DNA of 64,000 nucleotides, from positions 18,166,001 to 18,230,000 of the forward strand of contig CM055607.1 of NCBI GenBank assembly GCA_029379385.1. Direction: 5' to 3'. Source of the DNA: Quillaja saponaria. Lineage: Eukaryota; Streptophyta; Magnoliopsida; Fabales; Quillajaceae. Below, piece by piece: positions 1 through 10,683 of this stretch. Positions within the stretch are counted from its first letter, which is position 1. Each line of letters begins with the position of its first letter. The position numbers were made by a program, and so were the translations under genes. The notes below the pieces were generated by a model, which saw nothing but the letters and a program-made list of their open reading frames with translations, did no database searches and was not told the origin of the DNA.

Positions 1-2046
1 CGTGTCACCCCAAATAAAATTTCTACAAAGTCTCTCAATATCATTACAAATTCCTTACAGTAGCCTATTTGTTTGTATTAGGCATAGCCATAACAACTGA
101 TTGGGCCAAAGTAATATGCCCAGCAAGGGATAGGTGCTCTACCTTCCATCTCGATCAATGATTTCGAACTCTATTAACCACATTATCAAAGGTCTTCTTT
201 ATTACTCTTTCATGATGAAGAGGGATGCCAAGATACATACCCAAGTTATTCGTAGTATGAAAGGCACTAAGAGAACCAATATTATGAGCCAGATGACTAC
301 CAACATTTTTAGAAAAATAAATGTGAGTCTTTGAAGTGTTTACCTCTCTACCCTGAAGCATTACAAAACTCCTGAAGAGTTTAATTAATCACCACCATTT
401 TCTTTATTGTGGCTTCCTAAAAAAGGATAAATCATCTGCGGGTCCTTGCTTTCCAATTTGAAGAGGAGAACACTCATCTTAATTCAACCAGCCTTGAATT
501 AGATGGGTTAACCTTTCTAAACATAAGACACAAAGATATGGTGATAAGGGATCACCTTAACGCACTCTTTTGGAAGGCTTAAAACTATCTAATTTTGTAC
601 CATTCTAAAGAATTTACAAGTGGAGATACAATCTAAGATAACTCTGATTATATTTTGAGGGAGCCCAAGGAAATTCAAAGTGTCAATAATAAACCCCCAA
701 TCAAGCCGATCATAAGCCTTCTCCAAATCAATTTTTATTGCCATGAAACCCTACTTGCCTTTCAAATTCCTTATAGTGTGAATCAACTCTTGAGCCATAA
801 TGACCTTATCTTGAATATGTCTTATTGGGACAAAACTAGTTTAATTAGGACAAACCACCTTCCAGAGGATATGCTTAATCCTATTGATAATGATTTTCAT
901 GACCAACTTGTAAACCACATTACAGACACTTATTCTGTTCTTCCTACGACGGATAATAATTTTAGTATGGAAATACCTGGAATTCCTATCACCAAAATGA
1001 ATCCAATTACACCTTGACTTTTGATACCACACCATCTCCTCTAGCTGTATAACTTCATAATAATCTTTCATCAGCTCATTTTCTAGTTTGTCTAGAAAAG
1101 GGCTAGGCCTAACCATCTCGAGCTAGTTGAATACCACCCAATCTAGCCAAAATGATTTTTTTTCCTTTGAAAAACATTACTGAAAACTTCCTTGTTCCAT
1201 GTTTGAAGTTTATTTGTGAAATTGTGTAGGTTTTGTTCCATATTTCTTGTGTTGCACCATTCCTTTTCCATGAAATCCTTCCAATTAGGGTGAGCTAACC
1301 ATACTGCTATAAACCTGAAAGGACAAGTACCTTCATTTCTATTTTTTCCATCAACACAAATGAGCAACGAATAATGATCCGAAGCAACTCTAGGAAGTAC
1401 CTGAACTATAGCTTCAACGAAATGAGTTCTCTAATCAGAATCACAGAAAGCCTTATCCAATCTCTGCATGATCTTCGCCTGCCTTAATCTTTTTGGCCCC
1501 CACCGAGTATATTTTGGACCTATTGCTCCCATATCTATCAAATGGCAGTCTTCGTACCTGTTTTTAAATGTGGCACACTTGTTTAGATCAACTGGACCTC
1601 CTTCTCGTTTTCTCTGAAGCATTGGCTATGTCATTGAAATCTGCAGCTAGAAGCCAATTGTTTTGCCTCTGCCCAATGACTTGAAGTTCCTCCCAAAGTT
1701 CAGTTCGAATGCTATCATTTAAGCTTCCATACACTACTATGAACCACCAAGCTTGGCTAATATTATGAATATGGACATTTATGAATTGGTTATGTGACTT
1801 ATCTAACGTAACAGTACCAATATTATTTTTCCAAAGGATCCATATTCCCCCTGAAAAGCCTGTTGCATCTACTTTAGTATCATGATTAAAACCCAGTTTT
1901 TTTTTAGCCTCCTCAGCCTTATTTCTACTAATTCGAGTCTCAACTAAAAGAAGCATATTAACTCGATACAACATTACTGGATAAGTAACCATGTGAATTA
2001 TGTGTATATTGCTTGCACTGCAATTCCATGTTAGGATATTAATCAT
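1..2046 (-). pseudogene. LINE ORF2 endonuclease-reverse transcriptase, decayed and partial
   Basis: The ORF2 start is MINILTWNCSASN, typical of the apurinic-like endonuclease of plant L1s. It is followed by LLLVETRISRN (catalytic Glu), GFSGGIWILW and the AADFNDIANASEK block. A frameshift occurs near 1600-1622, after which the frame continues through GGPVDLNKCATFKNR and PFRFIAVWLAHPNWKDF. Another shift near 1116-1143 precedes the RT domain. There I read [17 protein letters not shown], a KGDPLSPYL block with its first residues damaged, and a degraded ADDL catalytic block near 430-450. The post-RT motif LSLAGHITLAQSVV is at the left edge. The protein would nick target DNA and copy LINE RNA by target-primed reverse transcription. 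Stops and frameshifts make it inactive. Confidence 0.88.
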
Positions 2047-2094
2047 TAAAAGGATTGAAAGTAGAGAAACACCAAAGGTTGCTAAGATATGGAC

Positions 2095-3822
2095 TTAAGT
2101 GCCCCTTCCACTGCCATTGCTTCTAACCTTGACCTGCATAATATTATCGGGTGGTTCTGAAGGTTGCTGCCAACCCCTATTTTCTTTTTCCTATTCATCA
2201 TGCCCATCTTGATTTGTCTCATTCTTGAGACTTTTTTCATAAGGAAGAGACGAGCTCACATAGGTGAGAGTTAGATCCAAAGTATTATGAAGCCCGTTAT
2301 TTGTCTACATGGGCCTAATAGCCTTTCCATTATTTGCAACCTCCTTTATATTCACTTCGGCTGTTGTGAGTCCTTTTACCATCCTGCTTAAGCCTTTCAA
2401 CTACACCTCTCAAAATTGGCCTATAGGTAAGCCCAGTTTGGTCACCTTTCAAGCCCTATATTACACCTTCTATATCTTGTATATGCCCTACGTCATCTGA
2501 TACACCAAAGTGAGTCTCTGTTTCCATTAAAAATGGCACCATTTTCCCTTTCCTTTAACGATATGGTCATTAATTTCTGCCTTTCCGTGCTTAATTCATG
2601 GTTATAAATCTCTGATTTCTGGGTCAACCTTTCTCTGACTTCAATACTCCCATGATTGTCTCCTAAAATTTCGTATCAAGATCCTGTAATTGCCTACTCC
2701 ATATTCTCCTTTTGTTCCTTTATTCTGCCGCTATGTCCCTTATTTTGTATGATAAAAGCACTAAACATTTTTTCCATCTTTCCCAAAACTTCCTTTGCCT
2801 TAAAAGGATGTTGACCTTTTTTCACCAACATCTAGTCCCCATACTAGTTTTCAATCTTCGGCGGTGGTCCTTTGGCAGTGTTGTTTAGCGAGTATCAACA
2901 TCCTTCATTGCTACACATGCAACATAGGCTTCTTCTTGTGGTCTCCCTAGAATTATGACAAAGCTCTGTTACATGCCATATAGTCTATATTTAAAACAAA
3001 TAAGTTGCAAACCATCATACTCAAAACGACGAATCTACTTTCTTAGACGATATTTTGATTTGAGTGGTTTAGTCAGGTCAAGCTCTACACTTATTCATGC
3101 AAAATTCTCACGAAATCAACCATACTTGTTATTTTGTCACACTTGATTAGGTCTCCAATATGTTTTTCCATACGCATCAAGACCTGTTCTTCATGATATT
3201 CAATTGGTATACCAGGAATCTATATCTAGACTGCTACCTTATTCCTGTTAGCCACCAATGTATCAAAGTTGAGGGTCCATCTCCTGATCGTAAGATAATG
3301 ATCCAATATCAACGAAGGATCTCTATGCATCACAAATTCCAAATCATCTTTATGGGAAAAACGAACCAGAAAGAACTCATTCTCCAAGTCCACCACCTTA
3401 AGCATTCCTTTTGGCTTCCAGATTTGGAATAGCTTTTTGCACAAAAAGTTGGAACAAATCTTCTTCCTTAGCAGTTTGATTATAACATACTCATGCCAAG
3501 GCTTCCTTATTCTTTTCTTCTTCTCTTTCGTGAGGGTGATTATTGAACAGTCCTCGTTTTCAATACCATCCCGGTTTTCACTATCATCATCACTATCAAT
3601 ATCCAACGCATCATCTTCTCCAGCTTCAATTTGATTCTAGCATTCCATGCCTTCCTCCGTTTGCTTCATTCCCAATACTGAGTCCTTATACGAAACCTTT
3701 TTATAACTTGCTTCACCTAACAATGGGTATTCCTCGAAGAGCATGGCTTCCCATCGCCAGCCCTGTTTTAATCTTTTTCCAGCTCCTCTGTATCTAGTCC
3801 TCTTCCTCTGGTGATCGGTCAC
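2095..3822 (-). pseudogene. LINE ORF1 (DUF4283 gag-like protein), decayed
   Basis: This is the nucleic-acid-binding ORF1 of the L1 element. The chosen start gives a basic N-terminus (MTDHQRKRTRYRGAGKRLK). A stop at 3637-3639 interrupts the frame, which then resumes with an acidic stretch and a DUF4283 core. Recognisable there are an IWKP block, FFLVRF and DHYLTIRRW. More stops follow. The part that should be a CCHC zinc knuckle (about 2900-3000) keeps the surrounding YDGLQLICF context but has lost cysteines and carries a stop. The terminal stop at 2095-2097 is in frame with the start, 575 codons in all, a plausible length for the family. In life the protein would coat LINE RNA. This copy cannot make it whole. 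Confidence 0.8.
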
Positions 3823-3970
3823 GCTCTCCTTCTCTCCATTTTTTTTCCTTTAATTGAATGATTCTTAATTGTACAATATGAAATATTCTGAATTGCTAAT
3901 TTAAATTTCACCAAATAAAATTCTCCTTAATTTTTGTTAACAACAATTCTTTTAAAATAAATTTTAATAA

Positions 3971-4075
3971 AATTAGAATTAGAATTAAGGTTAGGATTAG
4001 AATTAGAATTAAGGTTAGGATTAGAATTAGGGTTAAGATTAATATTAGAATTAGAGTCAGAGTTAGGGTTAGGAT
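3971..4075 (+). repeat. Degenerate telomere-like hexamer/24-mer repeat
   Basis: About 105 bases of TTAGAA, TTAGGA, TTAGGG and TTAAGG hexamers run head to tail on the plus strand. The left half has a clear 24-bp higher-order unit (gaattagaattaaggttagg plus four bases) repeated almost exactly twice. Most plants use the heptamer TTTAGGG, so this looks like a diverged short-period microsatellite with telomere-like composition rather than an ordinary plant telomere tract. It lies about 150 bases from the 5' end of the L1 element. Confidence 0.8.
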
Positions 4076-4078
4076 TTG

Positions 4079-4744
4079 GTTAAGTCCAGGATACCAAAAA
4101 AAATAAAAATCCTCCCCACTAAAAAGAGCCATTGAGAGTGGATTTCAGGTTCGATAAATAAAAATTTAGATTTAAATTATTTAGATTTTAAAAAAATAAT
4201 GTGAATTGTTAAGATTAAAGAAATTTTACTTGTTAAATTTTTAAGGAATTTTAGAATAGCCGAATCCACTTAAATAAAGTTGTTTGTATACTATTACTAC
4301 CTAAATATCACTGAGCCCCCACAAGAGATACTAATAAACATTTTGGGAATGGCTTACAAGATCAACTAAACAAGTTAAAAATATAAAAAAGTTTTTTCAG
4401 TAGATATAATTGTACCAAGGCGAAGTGGTTGATGAAAACTAAAAATTTTATCACCCCATTTTCATTGCTAAATCTCTTTCCTGGTCTACCCCTTGTCATT
4501 TTTATCCACACAATTATTAGCCTCCTAATTAGTGAAATCAAGAAAGTTAAAAATTGGCATGCACTCTAAGAAACCAAAGTGTCATCATCATTGTAATATG
4601 TTTGCGTGAGATCATATGCTTCATTATGGTTTAAATTACTAGTTAGCTTATTTTCACTTTTGATTTTCTATTATCAAGAGAATATTTTATAAATGGATTC
4701 ACAAAATTAAAATATACTTCTAACTCAAATAATTTTTTTTTATT
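4079..4744. other. AT-rich spacer, no gene
   Basis: The stretch between the telomere-like repeat and the RTE LINE is AT-rich and full of stops on both strands. I see no domain, terminal repeat or RNA gene in it. The last bases before 4745 are a T-run just ahead of the RTE insertion site. Confidence 0.6.
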
Positions 4745-4760
4745 AGTGGACAATATAGTA
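4745..4760 (+). repeat. Left target-site duplication of RTE LINE
   Basis: The 16-mer agtggacaatatagta recurs exactly at 7996-8011 and brackets the RTE element. This length is typical of target-primed LINE insertion and fixes both ends of the element. Confidence 0.93.
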
Positions 4761-4852
4761 ACTCCGCCAAAGGTTACTCTGCCGGTCCCAAGCTCGGATA
4801 AAGGAGGAGGGTTGCGATAGGTTGACGGCCAGCGTAAAACTAGTCAAACCCT

Positions 4853-7800
4853 ATGATGATGAATCCTACCGAGTATTCGTTGGGGCGTAACCCTCTTAGC
4901 GACGCGCTGCATCGGATCCCGGGTGTAGTGAGAAATGAGCAAGGGCTGGGTCGTCACATCCTTAGTGGCGCGCCACATCGGCGCCCGGGTGTGGTGCAAA
5001 ATGAGCAAGGGTTCTCGCATCGAGGGCGGATGCGGGTAAAGAAGCTAGTCCAGGGTAAGATTCGCATAGCTACTTGGAACATAGGGACTCTTACTGGTAA
5101 ATTGAGAGAGCTTGTAGATACTATGAGTAGAAGGAGGATTAATATTGCTTGTTTACAAGAAACTAAGTGGGTAGGAGAAAAGGCTAGAGAGATAGAGAGA
5201 ACATGATTCAAGATGTGGTATACTGGTAAGACTAGAAATAGGAATGGAGTGGCGATTATTGTTGATGGAAATTTGAAGGACGAGGTTGTAGAAATCAAGA
5301 GGAAAAGTGATAGAATAATTTTAGTGAAATTGATGATAGACGAGGAGACATTTAATATCATTAGCGCCTATGCTCCCCAAATAGGATTGGAAGAATCTAC
5401 TAAGAAGGCTTTTTGGGAAGATTTAGAGGAGATAGTTCAAGGAGTACCATTAGGTGAGAAATTGTTTATTGGTGCTGATTTGAACGGTCATGTAGGAAGT
5501 ACTAATGAGGGCTTTGAGCGCGTACGTGGAGGATATGGTTATGGTGTTAAGAATGAGGGTGGAGAGTCTATTTTAGATTTTGCAGTTGCATATGACTTGA
5601 TTTTAGCTAACACGTTCTTTAAAAAACGAGAGTCGCACTTAATCACCTTTAGTAGCGGACCGAATAAGAGCCAAATAGATTTTGTTATGACTAGAAAGGT
5701 TGATAGCTGTTTGTAAAGATTGTAAGGTTTTACCCGGCGAGTGTTTAGTGTCTCAGCATAAACTTATGGTTGTGGATGTTGGCGTTAAGTGGCGGAAGCA
5801 AAAGTATAGAAGTAATAAGTGTATTAAGACTAGATGGTGGAATTTGAATGGATGGAAGATGGCTCTTTTTAAAGATAAAATGTTACAGGGTGATCCTTGG
5901 AGGGTGGAGGGTGAGCCTAACATGATTTGGGATGAGATGGCGAGTCGTATCAGGAATACGGCTAGAGAGGTGTTAGGAGAAAGTAGAGGACATGGACCTC
6001 CGACTAAGGAGACATGGTGGTGGAATGAAGAAGTTCAACAAGCTATTAAAGCTAAAAAAGAGTGTTATAAAAGATTACATAAGTGAAGAAATGAAGATAA
6101 TTATAAATGTTTTAGACAAGCTAGGAAAGATGCTAAGAAAGCGGTTAGGGAAGCCAGAGGCAAGGCTTGCGAAGGACTTTACCAAAAGTTAGAGACAAAG
6201 GATGGAGAGAAAGATATCTATAGGATTGCCAAGCAAAGGGAAAGACGAACTAAAGACCTAATTCGTATTAAGTGCATTAAGGATGAGGCTGATAGGGTTT
6301 TAGTTAAGGAAGACGAGATTAATGAGAGATGGCGAACTTATTTCGATACTTTATTTAATGAAGAGTCAAAGGGTGATTTTGGAGACCTTGATGTCACCTT
6401 TGATGATATGAACCGTCGCTTTGTTCTTCGGATTAGAGCTTAGGAGGTTAAAGAAGCTATGCATAAGATGAAGAATGGTAAGGCATTGGGCCCAGATGAT
6501 ATTCCAATAGAAGTTTGGAGATGCCTAGGAGATATTGGAATAACTTGGCTTACAAATCTTTTTAACAAGATTTTAGTAACCAAGAAAATGCCAGATGAGT
6601 GGAGGAAGAGTACATTAATCCCTATTTATAAGAATAAAGGAGATATTCAAAGTTGTTCGAATTATCGAGGTATAAAACTTATTAGCCATACAATGAAACT
6701 GTGGGAGAGAGTGATTGAGCGTAGGCTTAGGACTGAGACTGTAGTTTCTGAGAATCAATTTGGCTTTATGCCTGGAAGATCTACAATGGAGGCTATTTTT
6801 CTACTTAGGAGATTAATGGAGAAATATAGAGAAAAGAAAAAGGATCTTCACATGGTCTTTATTGATCTAGAAAAAGCGTATGATAAGGTGCCAAGACAAG
6901 TCTTGTGGTGGGTACTTGAGAAAAAAAAGGTCCCAACTAAATATGTAAAAGTTATTAAAGATATGTATGAAGGAGTATTGACTAGGGTGCGGACTGTAGA
7001 TGGTATGACGGGAGAGTTCCTGATCACGATAGGTGTTCACCAAGGTTCATCCTTAAGTCCTTACCTATTTGCGTTAGTCATGGATGAACTCACCTATAAT
7101 ATTCAAGATAGGGCTCCTTGGTGCATATTGTTTGCCGATGATATTGTGTTAGTAGACGAAACTAGGGAAGATTTAAATTATAAACTAGGAATGTGGCGGA
7201 ACGCGTTAGAATCTAAAGGCCTTAGATTGAGTCGGACAAAAACTGAATATATGGAGTGCAATTTCAGTAAAACTAGAGAAGGCCCGAATGATATAATTTT
7301 AGACGGTCAGACAATCCCTACCAAGGATGTGTTTAAGTATTTAGGGTCATTTATACAAAAAGATGGTGCAATTGAGCATGATGTTAACCATAGGATTAAG
7401 GCAGGGTGGGTGAAGTGGCGGAGTGCTTCGGGAGTTTTATGTGATCCTAAAATCTCGAATAGATTGAAAGGAAAATTTTATAAGTTGGCAGTGAGACCAG
7501 CTATGTTGTATGGTACCGAATGTTGGGCAGTTAACAAGCAACATTCGTATAAGATGGGAGTAGCCGAAATGAGAATGTTAAGATGGATGACAGGACATAC
7601 AAGAAAGGATAGAATAAGAAATGAGGAGATTCGTAGGAAGGTGGAAGTAGCACCTATTGAGGAGAAAATGAGGGAGAATCGCCTACGTTGGTTTGGACAC
7701 ATCCAACGTCGCCCAATGGACGCAGTAGTTAAGCAAGGTGACATGGTCCAGGTGCCAGGTGTTAGACGGGGAAAGGGGAGACCGAAACTTACATGGGGGG

Positions 7801-7901
7801 CAGTCATCGAGAAAGATATGGCTGTACTAGGAATTAATGAAAATCTTGTTTTGGATCGATGCGAATGGAGGAAAAGGATTCATATAGCCGACCCCAACTA
7901 G
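4853..7901 (+). pseudogene. RTE endonuclease-reverse transcriptase ORF, four lesions
   Basis: This would nick target DNA and reverse-transcribe the element RNA. Reading from the first ATG after the 5' end, a duplicated 22-residue N-terminal unit precedes the endonuclease (IRIATWNIGTLTGKLRELV, then CLQETKW, then IGADLNGHVG). A linker region leads into an RT that is intact from 6459 on: [15 protein letters not shown], the [14 protein letters not shown] motif [19 protein letters not shown], and the catalytic [10 protein letters not shown]. The C-terminus has the family's [14 protein letters not shown] block. Lesions are TGA at 5204, a one-base deletion near 5706, TGA at 6084 and TAG at 6441. Each stop lies in frame with homologous sequence on both sides. 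The final stop lies inside a 47-bp 3' duplication. Confidence 0.92.
4886..5017 (+). repeat. 66-bp tandem duplication at RTE 5' end
   Basis: Two copies of a 66-bp GC-rich, CpG-containing unit (4886-4951 and 4952-5017) encode paired segments, each ending GVVRNEQG or GVVQNEQG. Because 66 is a multiple of three the reading frame is kept. It may be a repeated promoter unit or simply a duplicated N-terminus. Confidence 0.8.
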
Positions 7902-7969
7902 TTTGGGATTTTAAGGCTTAGTGGATTCATATAGCCGACCCCAACTAGTTTGGGATTTTAAGGCTTAGT
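7876..7969 (+). repeat. Perfect 47-bp tandem duplication of RTE 3' end
   Basis: The terminal block beginning ggattcatatagccgacccc and ending ttaaggcttagt occurs twice, back to back and identical (7876-7922, 7923-7969). The first copy contains the ORF stop codon. The second directly precedes the GAGTT tail. Confidence 0.95.
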
Positions 7970-7994
7970 GAGTTGAGTTGAGTTGAGTTGAGTT
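7970..7994 (+). repeat. (GAGTT)5 LINE tail
   Basis: Five perfect GAGTT units end the element in place of a poly-A tail, followed by one G and the right target-site duplication. Confidence 0.93.
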
Positions 7995-7995
7995 G

Positions 7996-8011
7996 AGTGG
8001 ACAATATAGTA
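7996..8011 (+). repeat. Right target-site duplication of RTE LINE
   Basis: Exact copy of the 16-mer at 4745-4760. The next base differs from the base after the left copy, so the duplication is 16 bases. Confidence 0.93.
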
Positions 8012-8929
8012 CCTCTCTCAAAAGTGAAGAATTAAATACCTAATTTTTTTAATATACATGTCAAGAAAGGAAGAGTCCACGTTTATTAGTTACAAGATCT
8101 TGTTAAGCCAACTTACTAAATTTATAATTTTGTAATTTGACACTATCTACTACTCAATGTTATCAATTTGACCCTTCTTTGATAACCCATCACGGCAGCG
8201 GCAATTTCAGATCTACCTTGCTCTTCCTCATAAATTTTAGATCTTTAGTATTATCATATTGACCATTTTTAGGAAAAAATGCCTAAGGGTGTGAAACCCA
8301 AGAGTAAAAGCCTAAAAGGTAAGTATTAAAAGCTATTTGCATCAATGGGGTATTTCTTAAAATCGAGTCTTGAAGACTCGGTTTCTCCTTGCCAGCTCAG
8401 GCCACGTGGATGACATCTAGCCACTTGTGCATGGTCTAGTCAAAGGCAAAAATGGGATCTTCAAGACCCAATTTAGCCTAGCTAGCTTGTGACTTTCTGT
8501 CCCCCACACCCATGACATTCATATTGCCCTTTCTTTACCAGACATGGTTCCTTCTACTTTCTTCTTTTAAATTCACCCTATCCCTCAAATCTCCCTCAAT
8601 AATTTCAATTTTTGTCCACTTATATATTAGCTTTGTAGGCTTTCCCCCATTTCCAAGATAACTCTTTCCTCCTCCTTATTCTCCGTTTATAACTTATATT
8701 CAACCCAACAAATATTTTATATAATATTAATTTAATATTTTAGGAATCAAACCATTAATTTTTTTTCTCTTATAATAATTAATATATTATTAATGAAATT
8801 TAAATATTTTAAAAATTTATTTAATGCTATAATTTTATTACACCTTAACAAATAATACCAAAAAAAATATTTTAAATAAAGTTATCAAAAAATTGAATCT
8901 TCAAAACCATGTTTACTCCGACGCCACAA
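8012..8929. other. Non-coding spacer
   Basis: No gene or recognisable element. The middle (about 8360-8480) is GC-richer, with a gtcttgaagac palindrome-like block and a near-repeat of it in opposite sense (atcttcaagaccc about 90 bases on), plus a gccacgtgg G-box-like core near 8402. The right third is very AT-rich. Confidence 0.5.
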
Positions 8930-8939
8930 GAATCCATAG

Positions 8940-9958
8940 GACATGATACTGTAATTTGGGGTGAAACCTCTAATGGAAAGTTCAAAATAAATTACAAAAG
9001 CTTTCATCTTTGATAACAATGGATAGAGTTTAGAAAAATATCTGGCATTGGCCTAGTCCTCAACGAATGAGGACTTTCTTGTGGCTAGGTTACCATAATC
9101 AGCTATGGCAAACTCACAGCGCTTTCACAAAGGTTGTGCTACTAATCTTTCATGCAGCTAGTGTACTGCACCTCTGAAACACTAGTACACTGCCTTAGGG
9201 ATTGCACGTTATCCTAACGGGTCCGGTTAAGCTTAATTAAAAGCAAAACTAGAAACCTTTTCTTTGGGCTCTCTCTTGCTGAATGGATCACGTTAAATAT
9301 GACCAAGAGCATTGGCATTCATGATGATGAATGGAGTATTGTGTTTGGTGTGGCTTGCTGGTTCCTTTGGAAGTGGCATAGCCGGTAAGTGTTTAAGCAA
9401 ACTCACAATAATCCTAATAAATCGGTGGAAGTCATCCTTCGTATGGTGAAAGACATTTCTAATACTTAACATGATCCTCTTATGGCTTTGACTGAAAGGA
9501 AGAGGGTGTGTATGCTTTTGAATTAGACTATGCCATCGGATGATTGGGTCATATAAAATTCGGATTGTGCTAGTAAAGGGAATCCGGGCGCTAGTGGGGC
9601 TGGTGGTTTACTCCGAAACTCTAGAGGAATCTAGTTAGCTACGTGTACTATTGATATAGGGAATTACACAGCACTAAATGTTGAATTGTGGGCAGTTTAT
9701 CATGGATTATGTCTTGCATGGAATTTGGGGTACAAACAAGTATGGCTTGAATTGGATTCGAAGACAGTTGTTTCTTTTCATATGGAGGACTATAAGAGTT
9801 TGGTTGTGCATAGATCTCTAGTGGCTAAGATTCTTAGCATGTTAGCCTGGGAGTGGACTGTCCAAATTAACCATGTGTATCGGGAGTGCAATGCTTATGC
9901 TAATTGGCTAGCAACCAATGCTGCTGATGGTTGTTTAGATTCTCATCACTTAGTTTAA
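8940..9958 (+). pseudogene. 3' end of L1 LINE ORF2 (zf-RVT and RNase H), decayed
   Basis: Separate from the first LINE and on the opposite strand. It begins in the zinc-binding RT-associated domain (DTVIWGETSNGKFKI, then after a frameshift KNIWHWPSPQRMRTFLWL). It continues through AEWITLNMTKSIGIHDDEW and FGVACWFLWKW, and ends in an RNase H-like domain (GNPGASGAGGLLRNSRG, YTALNVELWAVYHGLCLAW, LELDSKTVVSF, HVYRECNAYANWLA). The last 90 codons are open and stop at 9956-9958. A 3' untranslated part follows to an A-run at about 10074. Endonuclease and RT are missing, so this is a classic 5'-truncated LINE copy. Stops and frameshifts are frequent. Confidence 0.85.
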
Positions 9959-10066
9959 CCTCCTAAAGAGTTAGAGCTTTTTCTTTTGGGCCACTTGTTA
10001 GGGGTGGCTAAATCTTGTTTTGTTTAGTGTTAGTTTTTCATACCTTTTGACTGTCTAGGTCTGTTA

Positions 10067-10398
10067 CACTACTAAAAAAAATATTTTATTTTTTATAGTC
10101 TTTTAAACTTTATTCTTAGCTAGTCTGTTGAAATCATAAATTAGTGTTAGAATCATAAACTAGCCGATTGATAATCATTGAAACCTCGTAGTAAAAATCA
10201 TAAAATAATTTATTTGTGAAAATAAAAAATAGTCGTTTTATATCTATTGAAAAGAAAATATTTATTAGTTTGTTATAAATAAATTTTTGTCTTAAACTAT
10301 AAGGTACTCTCTTTATATGAAAAAATAAAATAAAAGGGTGACCTAAACCAAAATAAACAAATTTAATCCTATCACATCTTAACAGAAAATTCATATTC
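10067..10398. other. AT-rich spacer after LINE 3' end
   Basis: Begins with cactactaaaaaaaa, which could be the LINE's A-tail or a CACTA-type terminus. The rest is AT-rich with no coding signal. I cannot decide between the two readings. Confidence 0.35.
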
Positions 10399-10680
10399 AT
10401 TACTAGAAAAACACAGTATAGTGAGGGACTCATTCTTTCCCTAATCCATCTCAATTTTCTCGTTATCGATCTTAATAAAAATTCACTCTCCAATCCCTCA
10501 CAAAATATTAGAGAGAGATATATTCCTCACTAATCCATCACAAGTTTCATTATTAAATTTATTTGTTAAAATCCTTTGCTAAAATTAGCCATAGATACAT
10601 CTCTTACAAATCCCTTAATCCCTTGCTAAATTATGATATAATTTCTTCACAAATTTTTTGCTATTCCATTGTTAAAAAGA
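10399..10680 (+). mobile_element. Possible CACTA-type terminus with subterminal repeats
   Basis: The sequence tactagaaaaacacag followed by gtgaggga resembles the ends of plant CACTA (En/Spm) elements. It is followed by several short related units (ctaatccatc, ccaatccctca, cactaatccatca, cccttgctaa) like subterminal repeats. The diagnostic CAC at the tip is imperfect and no partner end is visible. It directly abuts the truncated Tat-like element at about 10684. Confidence 0.4.
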
Positions 10681-10683
10681 AGA

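Larger units (their letters stand above)
1..3822 (-). mobile_element. L1-type LINE retrotransposon, 3' end beyond window edge
   Basis: A two-ORF plant L1 LINE read on the minus strand. ORF1 (DUF4283-type RNA-binding protein) is followed after about 50 bases by ORF2 (endonuclease plus reverse transcriptase). The 5' end lies near the ORF1 start or a little upstream of it. The 3' end (zf-RVT, RNase H, poly-A) is outside the window. Several frameshifts and stops show that it is not autonomous. The lineage call rests on the order of domains and on recognisable conserved blocks in both ORFs. No target-site duplication can be checked because one end is missing. Confidence 0.9.
4761..7995 (+). mobile_element. 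Full-length RTE-clade LINE
   Basis: A 3,235-bp single-ORF non-LTR retrotransposon bounded by perfect 16-bp duplications. It starts with a GC-richer 5' end, carries one long endonuclease-RT reading frame, and finishes with a short 3' tail: a block containing gccgaccccaactagtttgg, then five GAGTT units. A non-poly-A microsatellite tail is typical of RTE elements. The single ORF, the short element and the YFADD-type RT with [10 protein letters not shown] all fit the RTE clade. Perfect duplications mean a fairly recent insertion, yet the ORF has four lesions. Confidence 0.92.

Noticed and set aside
3908..4132. A Leu/Ile/Thr-rich minus-strand protein
   Set aside because: Low-complexity translation of the telomere-like repeat.
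10067..10081. CACTA transposon tip (cactactaaaaaaaa)
   Set aside because: It stands exactly where the LINE 3' tail should be, and no inverted partner with a 3-bp duplication was found; left undecided.
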